18,065 nt of DNA. Origin: an uncultured Clostridia bacterium. Its GTDB lineage: Bacteria > Bacillota > Clostridia > TANB77 > CAG-508. Each line of letters starts with the position of its first letter. Within the stretch, counting starts at the first letter, position 1. A program made the position numbers and the translations under genes. Positions 1-6,247 of the stretch are shown here, in pieces. The DNA is taken from positions 1-18,065 of the forward strand of contig CANQHH010000007.1 in assembly GCA_947623615.1 (NCBI GenBank), in the 5' to 3' direction. The notes under the pieces were generated by a model. It saw only the letters and a program-made list of their open reading frames with translations, ran no database searches and was not told the DNA's origin.

Positions 1-21
1 ACTTGCTTTTTTCTTTTTCAT
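1..21 (-). CDS. Start of an unidentified gene running off the left edge
   Basis: Seven codons are visible, reading M-K-K-K-K-A-S from an ATG at 21-19 on the minus strand. An AAGGAG ribosome binding site lies at about 30-35 with a 7-nt spacer. The Lys-rich N terminus would suit an exported or membrane protein, but nothing more can be said. The dispersed palindromic repeat at 39-85 ends just upstream of this ribosome binding site, as the second copy does at serS. Confidence 0.5.
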
Positions 22-38
22 CTTCACACTCCTTAAAA

Positions 39-85
39 GGGACAGACCCCTTTTCCTTTTTTTTAGGATTTGGGGACGTCTCCCC
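39..85 (-). repeat. Dispersed palindromic repeat, copy A
   Basis: Read on the minus strand it contains GTCCCCAAATCCT, an A-run, AGGAAAAGGGG and TCTGTCCC. It matches 11802-11847 over about 45 bp with few differences. The CCCC/GGGG and CCT/AGG arms can fold around the A-run. It lies immediately upstream of the ribosome binding site of the gene at 21-1, in the same relative orientation as the serS copy. GGGACTGTCCC-type palindromes are known as dispersed repeats in many bacteria, often linked to REP-associated transposases; no such transposase is in this window. Confidence 0.75.
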
Positions 86-159
86 ATTATTTTATCCCTT
101 ATTAAATTATTTTAATTACATCAATTTTATTACTAAATTTTGTTTTATTTACACATAAC

Positions 160-191
160 AAGATGGGGCCTAGAATATGACCCCTCATCTT
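160..191. other. Unassigned hairpin downstream of pdaA
   Basis: AAGATGGGG at 160-168 pairs with CCCCTCATCTT at 181-191 apart from a single bulged base, leaving a 12-nt loop. It lies about 70 bp past the pdaA stop, so it could be its 3' end, but no T-run follows on either strand. I see no gene in the rest of 86-263. Confidence 0.35.
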
Positions 192-263
192 TGGCTAATA
201 CCACCTTTTGTTTATTTCATGGCTATTTCTTACACTATTAATTTTATCTTGGCAAATGTTTTT

Positions 264-1079
264 TCAATTTTTCATTTCATCCAAATTTTTAAATTCATAT
301 CCCTGTTTTTTTATTTCTTTAATACATTCATCTAAAATGTTACTATTATCTTTTGATGTACCATGTAATAACATTATCTCTCCATTATGAAGATTGTCTA
401 AAACTTTTTTCTTTCCATATTCTTCCCTTCCTTGTTTGTTCTCATCCCAATCATCATAAGCAAATGACCACATAACCGTTTTGTATCCCAAAGTATTTGT
501 ATAAGCAATTGTTCTTTCACTATATTCTCCTTTTGGTGGTCTTATATATTTCATTTCATATCCAAACTTTTCATAAACCGCTGTATGCAGATCCATTACT
601 TCTTTTTTTATGGTTTCATTATCTATTTCTGGCATACTTTTATGATTAACAGTATGGTTTCCTATTGTATGCCCTTCATCAATCATTCTTTTAACCAGCT
701 CTGGCTGAGTATTTATATAATGTGCTGTTAAGAAAAATGTAGCAGGTACTTCATTTTGCTTTAAAACCTCTAATATCTTTTCCGTATATCCTGCTTCGTA
801 CCCACTATCAAATGTTAAACTAATATATTTTTTATCATTACTTCCCATATATATTCCTTCATATTTTTCAATAATATTTTTTCCTTCTTTTCCCACATCA
901 GGTTGCTCGTGTTTATCATTTCTCTTTATTCCCCATTCCATTTTTTTGTTACTCAAAGTCACGTTTCCATTGGTTGTAATAACATCATTTTGATTTTTCG
1001 ATTGAATTGCTGAGAATGTAAAAACAAACATCAACACAGCAATTAAAACCATGCTAGAAAGGTTTATTTTTTTACTCAT
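264..1079 (-). CDS. pdaA: Delta-lactam-biosynthetic polysaccharide deacetylase (PdaA-type)
   Basis: This is a carbohydrate esterase 4 family N-deacetylase. PdaA removes the acetyl group from N-acetylmuramic acid during synthesis of the muramic-delta-lactam of spore cortex peptidoglycan, which germination lytic enzymes recognise. The start chosen gives 271 residues and has AGGAGGAAATAACAAA directly upstream; a longer reading to 1160 has no such site. Residues about 9-26 form a signal or membrane anchor. The PdaA-type pre-domain (MEWGIKRN near 47, then KYEGIYMG) is present. The NodB-type domain shows TFDSGYE (89-95, Asp91), the metal-binding HTVNH (His142, His146), RPPKG (180-184) and LLHGTSKDN (237-245). 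The SGYE in place of the usual two-Asp motif is typical of PdaA rather than general chitin deacetylases. It is transcribed divergently from agrA. I could not find a convincing forespore promoter. Confidence 0.9.
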   Translation of the reverse strand: MSKKINLSSMVLIAVLMFVFTFSAIQSKNQNDVITTNGNVTLSNKKMEWGIKRNDKHEQPDVGKEGKNIIEKYEGIYMGSNDKKYISLTFDSGYEAGYTEKILEVLKQNEVPATFFLTAHYINTQPELVKRMIDEGHTIGNHTVNHKSMPEIDNETIKKEVMDLHTAVYEKFGYEMKYIRPPKGEYSERTIAYTNTLGYKTVMWSFAYDDWDENKQGREEYGKKKVLDNLHNGEIMLLHGTSKDNSNILDECIKEIKKQGYEFKNLDEMKN

Positions 1080-1153
1080 TTTGTTATTTCCTCCTTTTAG
1101 TTTAAAAGCAATAATATTCGACAACATTCTTATTTTTCTTCTAAAAAAACATA

Positions 1154-1182
1154 TTGACAATCCAAAATTTTTGAATTATATT
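1154..1182 (+). promoter_or_regulatory. Housekeeping promoter for agrA-agrC
   Basis: TTGACA at 1154-1159, a 17-bp spacer, then TATATT at 1177-1182. The expected transcription start is near 1189, giving an untranslated leader of about 98 nt that contains the direct repeats at 1211-1240. Confidence 0.7.
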
Positions 1183-1210
1183 ATAGTAGTAATTGGAAAA
1201 TTTAGGTAAT

Positions 1211-1240
1211 TATTTCGTATTTTGCCGAATTATATTTCGT
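1211..1240 (+). promoter_or_regulatory. Candidate AgrA (LytTR) binding site: two direct repeats
   Basis: TATTTCGT occurs at 1211-1218 and again exactly at 1233-1240, a 22-bp period that places both on one face of the helix. LytTR-domain regulators bind pairs of short direct repeats about 21-22 bp apart. The second repeat ends 20 bp before a possible TATTAT -10 box at 1261-1266. The sequence differs from published AgrA motifs, so this is inferred from spacing and context. Confidence 0.4.
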
Positions 1241-1286
1241 TCTAATTAATTACTTTAATATATTATATTAAACAGGAGATAGATAT

Positions 1287-2027
1287 ATGCTAAATTTTGT
1301 TTTATGTGATGATAATCAAAATGCTGTTAATAAGTTATCCAAACTATTGAATGCCATTATTATTCAAAACAGATTAGATGGACAATTAGTATTTTCTTCT
1401 AATGAGCCCTCCAATCTATTAGATTATGTCAAAAGTCACCCAGTTAATGTTGTTATTCTAGATATTGATTTTAAAGATGACACTTCTGGACTGCAACTAG
1501 CTGAACATATCAGAAAACTAGATAAAAATATTTATATCATTTTTATTACTGGTCACTTAGAATATGGTTTAATGGCTTATAAATATAAAACTTTTGACTA
1601 TATCCCCAAACCGGTAACAATGGAAAGATTAGAATGTACAATACTTAGACTCTTTGATGATGCTTATGAAGATAGCCCAAAATATATAAGGCTTGATAAT
1701 AACAAAACTATAATTCCAGAAAATTCTATAAGATATATAGAAAAAGATGGCATGAAATTAGTTTTTAATACTGATACTAGAACATACAAAGTTTATAATT
1801 CTCTTAATAAAGTTAAAAATATTCTGCCGAAGCAATTTGTGAGATGTCACAAATCATATATTGTAAACTTAGATAAAATATATAATGTTGATACACTAAA
1901 TAATGTAATAATCTTTGATAACAATGAAAAATGTTATATAGGTCCTAAATACAAAAATTATTTTATGGAGGTGTTAAAAAATGGAAATTATGCAGACGAT
2001 ATGGTCGTCGATTACGACACCCAATGA
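1287..2027 (+). CDS. agrA: LytTR-family response regulator (AgrA-like)
   Basis: This is the cytoplasmic regulator of the agr two-component system, phosphorylated by the AgrC-like kinase encoded next. The 246 residues hold an N-terminal receiver domain (about 1-120) with acidic pair Asp8-Asp9, phosphoacceptor Asp59 in VVILDID, Thr88 in FITGH and Lys108 in YIPKP. A LytTR DNA-binding domain (about 132-232) follows, with the signature FVRCHKSYIVNL at 184-195. The start is set by AGGAGA 7 nt upstream. The 3' end overlaps agrC by 47 nt, and the agrC ribosome binding site lies inside this gene, so the two are probably translationally coupled. In the classical agr locus agrA is last (BDCA); here it is first. 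The tail after about 232 (YADDMVVDYDTQ) is encoded within the overlap. Confidence 0.88.
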   Translation: MLNFVLCDDNQNAVNKLSKLLNAIIIQNRLDGQLVFSSNEPSNLLDYVKSHPVNVVILDIDFKDDTSGLQLAEHIRKLDKNIYIIFITGHLEYGLMAYKYKTFDYIPKPVTMERLECTILRLFDDAYEDSPKYIRLDNNKTIIPENSIRYIEKDGMKLVFNTDTRTYKVYNSLNKVKNILPKQFVRCHKSYIVNLDKIYNVDTLNNVIIFDNNEKCYIGPKYKNYFMEVLKNGNYADDMVVDYDTQ

Positions 2028-3333
2028 AGGGTTAATAAAATTAATATCAATTCCTTTTGGTATTCTTGATATTTTTATTGGTATGTTATTTTTTACTACT
2101 GTTTTAAATATAGAAGCCAGTAAAAAGCGTAAACTTATTTATATTTGCACTTTTTCTGCTATTTCTATAACCACCACATTCTGTGTTCCAACATCATACA
2201 CGGTTTTCTTTAATATGTTAGCTTGGCCTATTTTAGTATATTTTATATTACAAACATCTATACTAAAAAGCATATTGTCAGAAATAGTTGTATATGCAAT
2301 AACTGCTGTTTTAGAATTTTTAAGTGCAAATGTATGTTTATTATTTTTTAATATAACCACAGAACAAATTATGTTAGTTCCATTATATAGAATATGTGTT
2401 ATTTGCAGTATTTATCTTATAATGTTCTTGCTTACTTTAGCAATTAAATATTTTAAAATTAATATTCAAATATTTGATAATATGCATAAGAAAACCAAAA
2501 TTCTACTTATTGCTAACTCAATATTAATGGTTGTAATTATAGCAATGCAATTCATTCTTGTAAGATATTATAGTGATACAATGCCATTGTATATAACTTT
2601 TATTAATATTTTAGGTTTGATTGCTTATTTCTCAGTTAGTATTTATAGCATAATAAATTCTTCAAAACTTGAAATTGCATCAAGAGATTTAGAAGGTGCA
2701 AACCTTACTATTCACTCATTGCGTGTTTTACATGATACTGTCAGAACATTTAAACATGATTTTGATAATATAGTAAATAGTATTGGTGGATATATAAATA
2801 ATAATGACATGGATGGACTTACTAAATATTATGACCAATTATTATTAGATTGTAACAAAACTAATAATCTTTATACTCTAAGTCCTGATGTAATTAATCA
2901 TCCTGCAATTTACAATATTCTAGCTACAAAATACTATATAGCTGATGAATTAAATATTCAAATTAACTTAGACATATTTTTAGATTTAAACGAAATTGAA
3001 GAACATATGAAAATATATGAATTTACTAGAATTCTCGGAATATTACTAGATAATGCAATTGAAGCATCTAAGGAATGTGAAGATAAAATAATAAATGTTA
3101 CATTTAGAAAAGAAGAAAACAAACATAGAATAATTGTAATTATAGAAAATACATATCTTAATAAAGATATAGACATAGACCAAATCTTCGAGAAAGGTTA
3201 CACGAGTAAACCAGATAATTCAGGATTAGGATTATGGAAAGTAAGGCAAATATTAAAGAAAAATAATAACCTAAATTTATTTACATCTAAAACGCCAGAA
3301 TATTTTAAACAACAATTTGAAATATATTATTAA
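1981..3333 (+). CDS. agrC: AgrC-like membrane sensor histidine kinase
   Basis: This is a HPK10-type kinase expected to sense the cyclic peptide made by AgrB/AgrD and phosphorylate the AgrA-like regulator. Of 450 residues, about 1-225 contain six or seven hydrophobic spans (roughly 20-43, 50-68, 74-95, 99-124, 133-157, 173-195, 203-226), as expected of the AgrC sensor. The cytoplasmic half has the H-box FKHDFDNIV with His259, the N-box ILLDNAIEAS with Asn358, and the GHKL ATP-binding loop NSGLGLWKVRQIL with Gly415 and Gly417. GGAGG at 1967-1971, ahead of the ATG, supports the start. It overlaps agrA by 47 nt and is followed at once by a strong terminator, so agrA-agrC form a two-gene transcript separate from agrB-agrD. 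Confidence 0.88.
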   Translation: MEIMQTIWSSITTPNEGLIKLISIPFGILDIFIGMLFFTTVLNIEASKKRKLIYICTFSAISITTTFCVPTSYTVFFNMLAWPILVYFILQTSILKSILSEIVVYAITAVLEFLSANVCLLFFNITTEQIMLVPLYRICVICSIYLIMFLLTLAIKYFKINIQIFDNMHKKTKILLIANSILMVVIIAMQFILVRYYSDTMPLYITFINILGLIAYFSVSIYSIINSSKLEIASRDLEGANLTIHSLRVLHDTVRTFKHDFDNIVNSIGGYINNNDMDGLTKYYDQLLLDCNKTNNLYTLSPDVINHPAIYNILATKYYIADELNIQINLDIFLDLNEIEEHMKIYEFTRILGILLDNAIEASKECEDKIINVTFRKEENKHRIIVIIENTYLNKDIDIDQIFEKGYTSKPDNSGLGLWKVRQILKKNNNLNLFTSKTPEYFKQQFEIYY

Positions 3334-3336
3334 AAC

Positions 3337-3378
3337 AACCAAAAAAACGATTTCATTACAGAAATCGATTTTTTGGTT
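3337..3378. terminator. Bidirectional terminator between agrAC and agrDB
   Basis: AACCAAAAAAACGATTTC at 3337-3354 pairs with 3361-3378 (17 of 18 positions), with loop ATTACA. T-rich tracts lie on the 3' side of both strands. It sits between the convergent ends of agrC (3333) and agrD (3429), so one hairpin can end both transcripts. Confidence 0.88.
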
Positions 3379-3428
3379 TGTCGTTTTTATTATTTTATGT
3401 AAAGAATAGTTGTTATCCTATTATATGA

Positions 3429-3548
3429 TTAATCCTTTTTTATCAATGATGCTGGCATTTTTGGTTGATGGAACATTCCCATTACTATACAAGTTGTATT
3501 TGTTGCCTTTGCATATCTTTCTGCTATTTTAGATAATAATTTTAACAT
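3429..3548 (-). CDS. agrD: AgrD-like cyclic autoinducer peptide precursor
   Basis: A 39-residue precursor of a cyclic thiolactone signal peptide. It has the three-part AgrD layout: an amphipathic basic N-terminal helix (LLSKIAERYAKA), a core with the single cysteine Cys20 (TTCIVMGMF), and a charged C-terminal recognition tail (QPKMPASLIKK) that fits the P-x-x-P-x-x-L pattern seen after the ring in AgrD proteins. The strong GGGAGGAA site 7 nt before the ATG confirms the start. It lies 57 nt downstream of agrB on the same strand, matching the agrBD order. By comparison with the tail position, the ring-closing residue probably lies among Gly24, Met25, Phe26 and His27; the exact size is not decidable here. 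It is too short for routine ORF calling. Confidence 0.9.
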   Translation of the reverse strand: MLKLLSKIAERYAKATNTTCIVMGMFHQPKMPASLIKKD

Positions 3549-3553
3549 AAAAA

Positions 3554-3561
3554 TTCCTCCC
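3554..3561 (-). promoter_or_regulatory. Strong ribosome binding site of agrD
   Basis: GGGAGGAA on the minus strand, with a 5-7 nt spacer to the ATG at 3548. It decides that the 39-codon agrD frame is a translated gene. Confidence 0.8.
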
Positions 3562-3580
3562 TATCAATATATTATAATAT

Positions 3581-3597
3581 GCATTGCCGGCTAATGC
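3581..3597. other. Short hairpin between agrB and agrD
   Basis: GCATT (3581-3585) pairs with AATGC (3593-3597) across a GC-rich loop containing GCCGGC. It is the only GC-rich patch in the 57-nt agrB-agrD gap. It has no T-run, so it is more likely a processing or stability element, or chance, than a terminator. Confidence 0.3.
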
Positions 3598-3605
3598 TTA
3601 TTATT

Positions 3606-4232
3606 CTAATCTATCATTTCTAACTGTTCGTTATATACTTCATATCCATATCTATTATTTGTAAGTTTATATGCAATTCTACTTATTAATAATGTTTGTA
3701 ATATTGTACCTATAATTAATATATTTGATATTACTGAATCTTGAACTATCAGTGCTACTCCTAATGTCAAAACCAAAGTTATATATGACATTATCTTCTT
3801 GCTTTTTCTTTCCTTTTTACTAATTATTGGAACATTTTCCGTATCTGCTGGTGCATATAAACTAACCATGATTATTCCAAGTATTAAGGCTCCTGCAATA
3901 AGACAATATTTTTGAATACTATCTAAAACAAGATATTTGCTCAAATATATAGTTCCATAATAAAACAGGCTTGTCCCTAATATACATCCCAAATGACTTT
4001 TCAAATGAAATCCACCTGATGCTGTTCTATATGGCATTATCGCTATATATGCAAATACTGTATACCAACCTATACCTAATATAAAACTTAAAGCAATCAA
4101 AATAAATATCTTTGGTATTTCACCTACTATAAGCTGTATTCCATATAATATTATTTCAGCTTTTTCATCATCTACTTCAGGCATTTTAGATTGAATTTTT
4201 TTAACTAAGTATGTACAAATTTTATCTATCAT
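3606..4232 (-). CDS. agrB: AgrB-like membrane peptidase
   Basis: An integral-membrane cysteine endopeptidase that cleaves the AgrD tail and forms the thiolactone ring. The 208 residues match the family size. The conserved block PYRTASGGFHLKSHLGC (67-83) carries the catalytic pair His76 and Cys83, with the same six-residue gap as the AgrB catalytic pair, plus Arg69. Hydrophobic spans follow at about 39-63, 81-96, 106-125, 147-165 and 167-183. The start has GAGGTGAGCAA directly upstream. The gene is first of agrB-agrD and begins about 70 bp past the terminator of the upstream operon, so its promoter must lie in 4233-4302; I found no convincing -35/-10 pair there, which would suit an activated promoter. 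Confidence 0.92.
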   Translation of the reverse strand: MIDKICTYLVKKIQSKMPEVDDEKAEIILYGIQLIVGEIPKIFILIALSFILGIGWYTVFAYIAIMPYRTASGGFHLKSHLGCILGTSLFYYGTIYLSKYLVLDSIQKYCLIAGALILGIIMVSLYAPADTENVPIISKKERKSKKIMSYITLVLTLGVALIVQDSVISNILIIGTILQTLLISRIAYKLTNNRYGYEVYNEQLEMID

Positions 4233-4302
4233 TTGCTCACCTCATTTACTTCACATATATGATATAATTTTTTGTACAACTTTTTTTATTTATTATATGA
4301 AA

Positions 4303-4357
4303 ACGCAAAAATCTTATACGAAAATGGTATTTCTCCATTTTCATATAAGATTTTCGT
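4303..4357 (-). terminator. Terminator of the uvrC-to-pseudouridine-synthase operon
   Basis: A long hairpin: about 22 bp of near-perfect stem with loop TATTTCT, the arms including CTTATATGAAAATGG and CCATTTTCGTATAAG on the minus strand. T-rich sequence (TTTTTGCGTTTT) falls at its minus-strand 3' side. It lies 42 bp past the stop of the 4399-5082 gene and insulates agrB from that operon. Confidence 0.85.
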
Positions 4358-4398
4358 GTTTCGTAAAATTTACATAATATTTCAAGCATTTCTAGTGT

Positions 4399-5082
4399 TT
4401 ACATAATACCTTCTAATATTTTCCAACTTCCAATTTTTTCAGGAATAGCCTCAAATATCATTTCCTTTTTAGTTATTGGATGAATAATCTTCAAACTATA
4501 TGCCCATAGTGCAATTTGTTTTCCATGTCCTCTTCCTCCGTATTTTTGATCACCATAAATACTATGATTTCTACTAGATAATTGCACTCTTATTTGATGA
4601 TGCCTTCCTGTATCAAGCAATATTTCTAAAACAGATAAATTCAAATCTTTATCATATTTTAAAACTTTATACTCTAATTTTGCATATTTAGAATTTTTGG
4701 TATTTTCATTTACCACTCTGCTCATATTTGATTTTTGATTTTTTACCAAATAATCTTCTAGAATTCCATTATCTGCTTCCATTTTGCCATTAACAATAGC
4801 TAAATATCTTTTTTCAAATTGTTTAGTCCTTATCTGATCACTAAGTCTCCCAGCTGCTTTTGAAGTTTTAGCAAATACCATAACTCCACCAACTGGTCTA
4901 TCTAATCTATGCACTAATCCTAAATATACATTTCCATTTTTACCATATTTTTCCTTTAAATATTGTTTTATTATTGTAAGCATATCTATATCGCCTGTTT
5001 TATCACCTTGGGACGGTATATTAACAGGCTTCTGTACAACGATTATATGATTATCTTCGTAAATTACTTTTAAATCTGCCAT
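4399..5082 (-). CDS. RluA-family RNA pseudouridine synthase
   Basis: The enzyme isomerises uridine to pseudouridine in rRNA or tRNA. The 227-residue protein has motif II GLVHRLDRPVGGVMVF with catalytic Asp61, the downstream LDTGRHHQIRVQL motif (family consensus TGRxHQIR) and a C-terminal IHPITKK segment. There is no N-terminal S4 RNA-binding domain, so it is one of the short RluA-type enzymes; the target nucleotide cannot be assigned. GGGAG ends 8 nt before the ATG. The start lies 3 nt after the stop of the methyltransferase gene, so the pair is tightly coupled, and a strong terminator follows. Confidence 0.88.
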   Translation of the reverse strand: MADLKVIYEDNHIIVVQKPVNIPSQGDKTGDIDMLTIIKQYLKEKYGKNGNVYLGLVHRLDRPVGGVMVFAKTSKAAGRLSDQIRTKQFEKRYLAIVNGKMEADNGILEDYLVKNQKSNMSRVVNENTKNSKYAKLEYKVLKYDKDLNLSVLEILLDTGRHHQIRVQLSSRNHSIYGDQKYGGRGHGKQIALWAYSLKIIHPITKKEMIFEAIPEKIGSWKILEGIM

Positions 5083-5085
5083 AAA

Positions 5086-5949
5086 TCAACACTCCCATCT
5101 AGCATAGATACCACAAGGAAGTATTAAATCAGAGCCTGACATTGGTAACCCAATTTCACCAGAAGATATTTTACCCTTATATGCTTTTCCTATATTTATT
5201 TTTAATATATTTTCTAAAACAACACTTGAAATTCCTGTTGTATAGGAGTTTACTAGAAAGAATAATGGTTTATCACTTAAAACCTTGCTACATAACTCAA
5301 TAAGTTCTGATATATTATCTTCAAATTTCCATACTTCTCCATTTGTTCCTCTTCCATAAGAAGGTGGATCCATAATTATAGCATCATATTTATTCCCTCT
5401 TCTAATTTCTCTATTCACAAACTTAAATACATCATCTACAATAAATCTTATTGGTCTATCTTTTAACCCTGATGACTCAACATTTTCTTTTGCCCATGAT
5501 GTCATACCTTTTGAACTATCTACATGACATACAGATGCCCCTGCATAACTGCAAGCTACAGTTGCTCCTCCAGTATATGCAAATAAATTCAACACACTTA
5601 TATTTCTTTTTTCCTTTTTTATTTTAGAAATCATCCAATCCCAATTAACTGCCTGCTCTGGAAATAGACCTGTATGCTTAAATCCCATTGGTTTAATATT
5701 AAATGTTAAGTCTTTATATTTAACCTGCCAACTTTCTGGCATTTTCTTATTATAATCCCAATGACCGCCACCAGATGAACTTCTGATATATCTTGCATTA
5801 ATACTTTTCCACTTATTTGGAAACTGCTTATCTTTCCAAATAATTTGCGGATCTGGTCTTGCAAGAATAATATCTTTCCATCTTTCTAGTTTTTCTCCAT
5901 TTGCCATATCTAATATTTCATAATCTTTCCAATTTGTTGCTATATCCAT
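5086..5949 (-). CDS. Class I SAM-dependent methyltransferase (RlmI-like, COG1092 type)
   Basis: A probable rRNA or tRNA methyltransferase of 287 residues. Motif I is VLNLFAYTGGAT (about 119-130), which binds the SAM methionine part. CHVDSS (141-146) carries the acidic ribose contact. The catalytic/base-contact motif IIMDPPSYGRG (191-201) is of the RlmI/RlmL C5-methylcytosine or N2-methylguanine superfamily. It lacks the N-terminal PUA domain of RlmI. The first 110 residues (with IRSSSGGGHWDY) are a family-specific extension. It is followed 3 nt later by the RluA-type gene and preceded 12 nt upstream by the small membrane protein, which fits an RNA-modification operon. The substrate is unknown. 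Confidence 0.85.
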   Translation of the reverse strand: MDIATNWKDYEILDMANGEKLERWKDIILARPDPQIIWKDKQFPNKWKSINARYIRSSSGGGHWDYNKKMPESWQVKYKDLTFNIKPMGFKHTGLFPEQAVNWDWMISKIKKEKRNISVLNLFAYTGGATVACSYAGASVCHVDSSKGMTSWAKENVESSGLKDRPIRFIVDDVFKFVNREIRRGNKYDAIIMDPPSYGRGTNGEVWKFEDNISELIELCSKVLSDKPLFFLVNSYTTGISSVVLENILKINIGKAYKGKISSGEIGLPMSGSDLILPCGIYARWEC

Positions 5950-5961
5950 TTTTTCCCCTTT

Positions 5962-6168
5962 TTATATACTATTTAATACATCTACAAAACTTGTTATAAG
6001 TATAAAATCAAAAAACATCAATATAACTGTAATTGATAAAATACTTACTATAATAATATGCTTTGATATTACATTTTTTAATGTATTATATATTCCTTTT
6101 TTTCTTTTTTTATTATTTTGTGCATGTCCATAATTCACATCTAAAATTATATCTTTTGTATACTCCAT
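5962..6168 (-). CDS. Small single-span membrane protein, function unknown
   Basis: 68 residues, not recognised. The N-terminal half is polar and basic (HAQNNKKRKKG at about 15-25). A single hydrophobic helix of about 24 residues (37-60, IIIVSILSITVILMFFDFIL) lies near the C terminus, so the topology is probably N-in with almost nothing outside. AGGGGTGG lies 4-5 nt before the ATG. It sits 79 nt after uvrC and 12 nt before the methyltransferase gene on the same strand, so it is co-transcribed with them. The tight spacing and good ribosome binding site argue that it is real. Confidence 0.7.
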   Translation of the reverse strand: MEYTKDIILDVNYGHAQNNKKRKKGIYNTLKNVISKHIIIVSILSITVILMFFDFILITSFVDVLNSI

Positions 6169-6247
6169 AAAACCACCCCTAAATTTTTTATATTACAAAT
6201 ATATTCATTTAAGAATTGTTTTATTCCATGTTTCGTATACAATATTT

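Noticed and set aside
1080..1160. A longer pdaA starting at 1160
   Set aside because: The extra 27 residues have no ribosome binding site and come before a textbook AGGAGG and a signal-anchor start at 1079.
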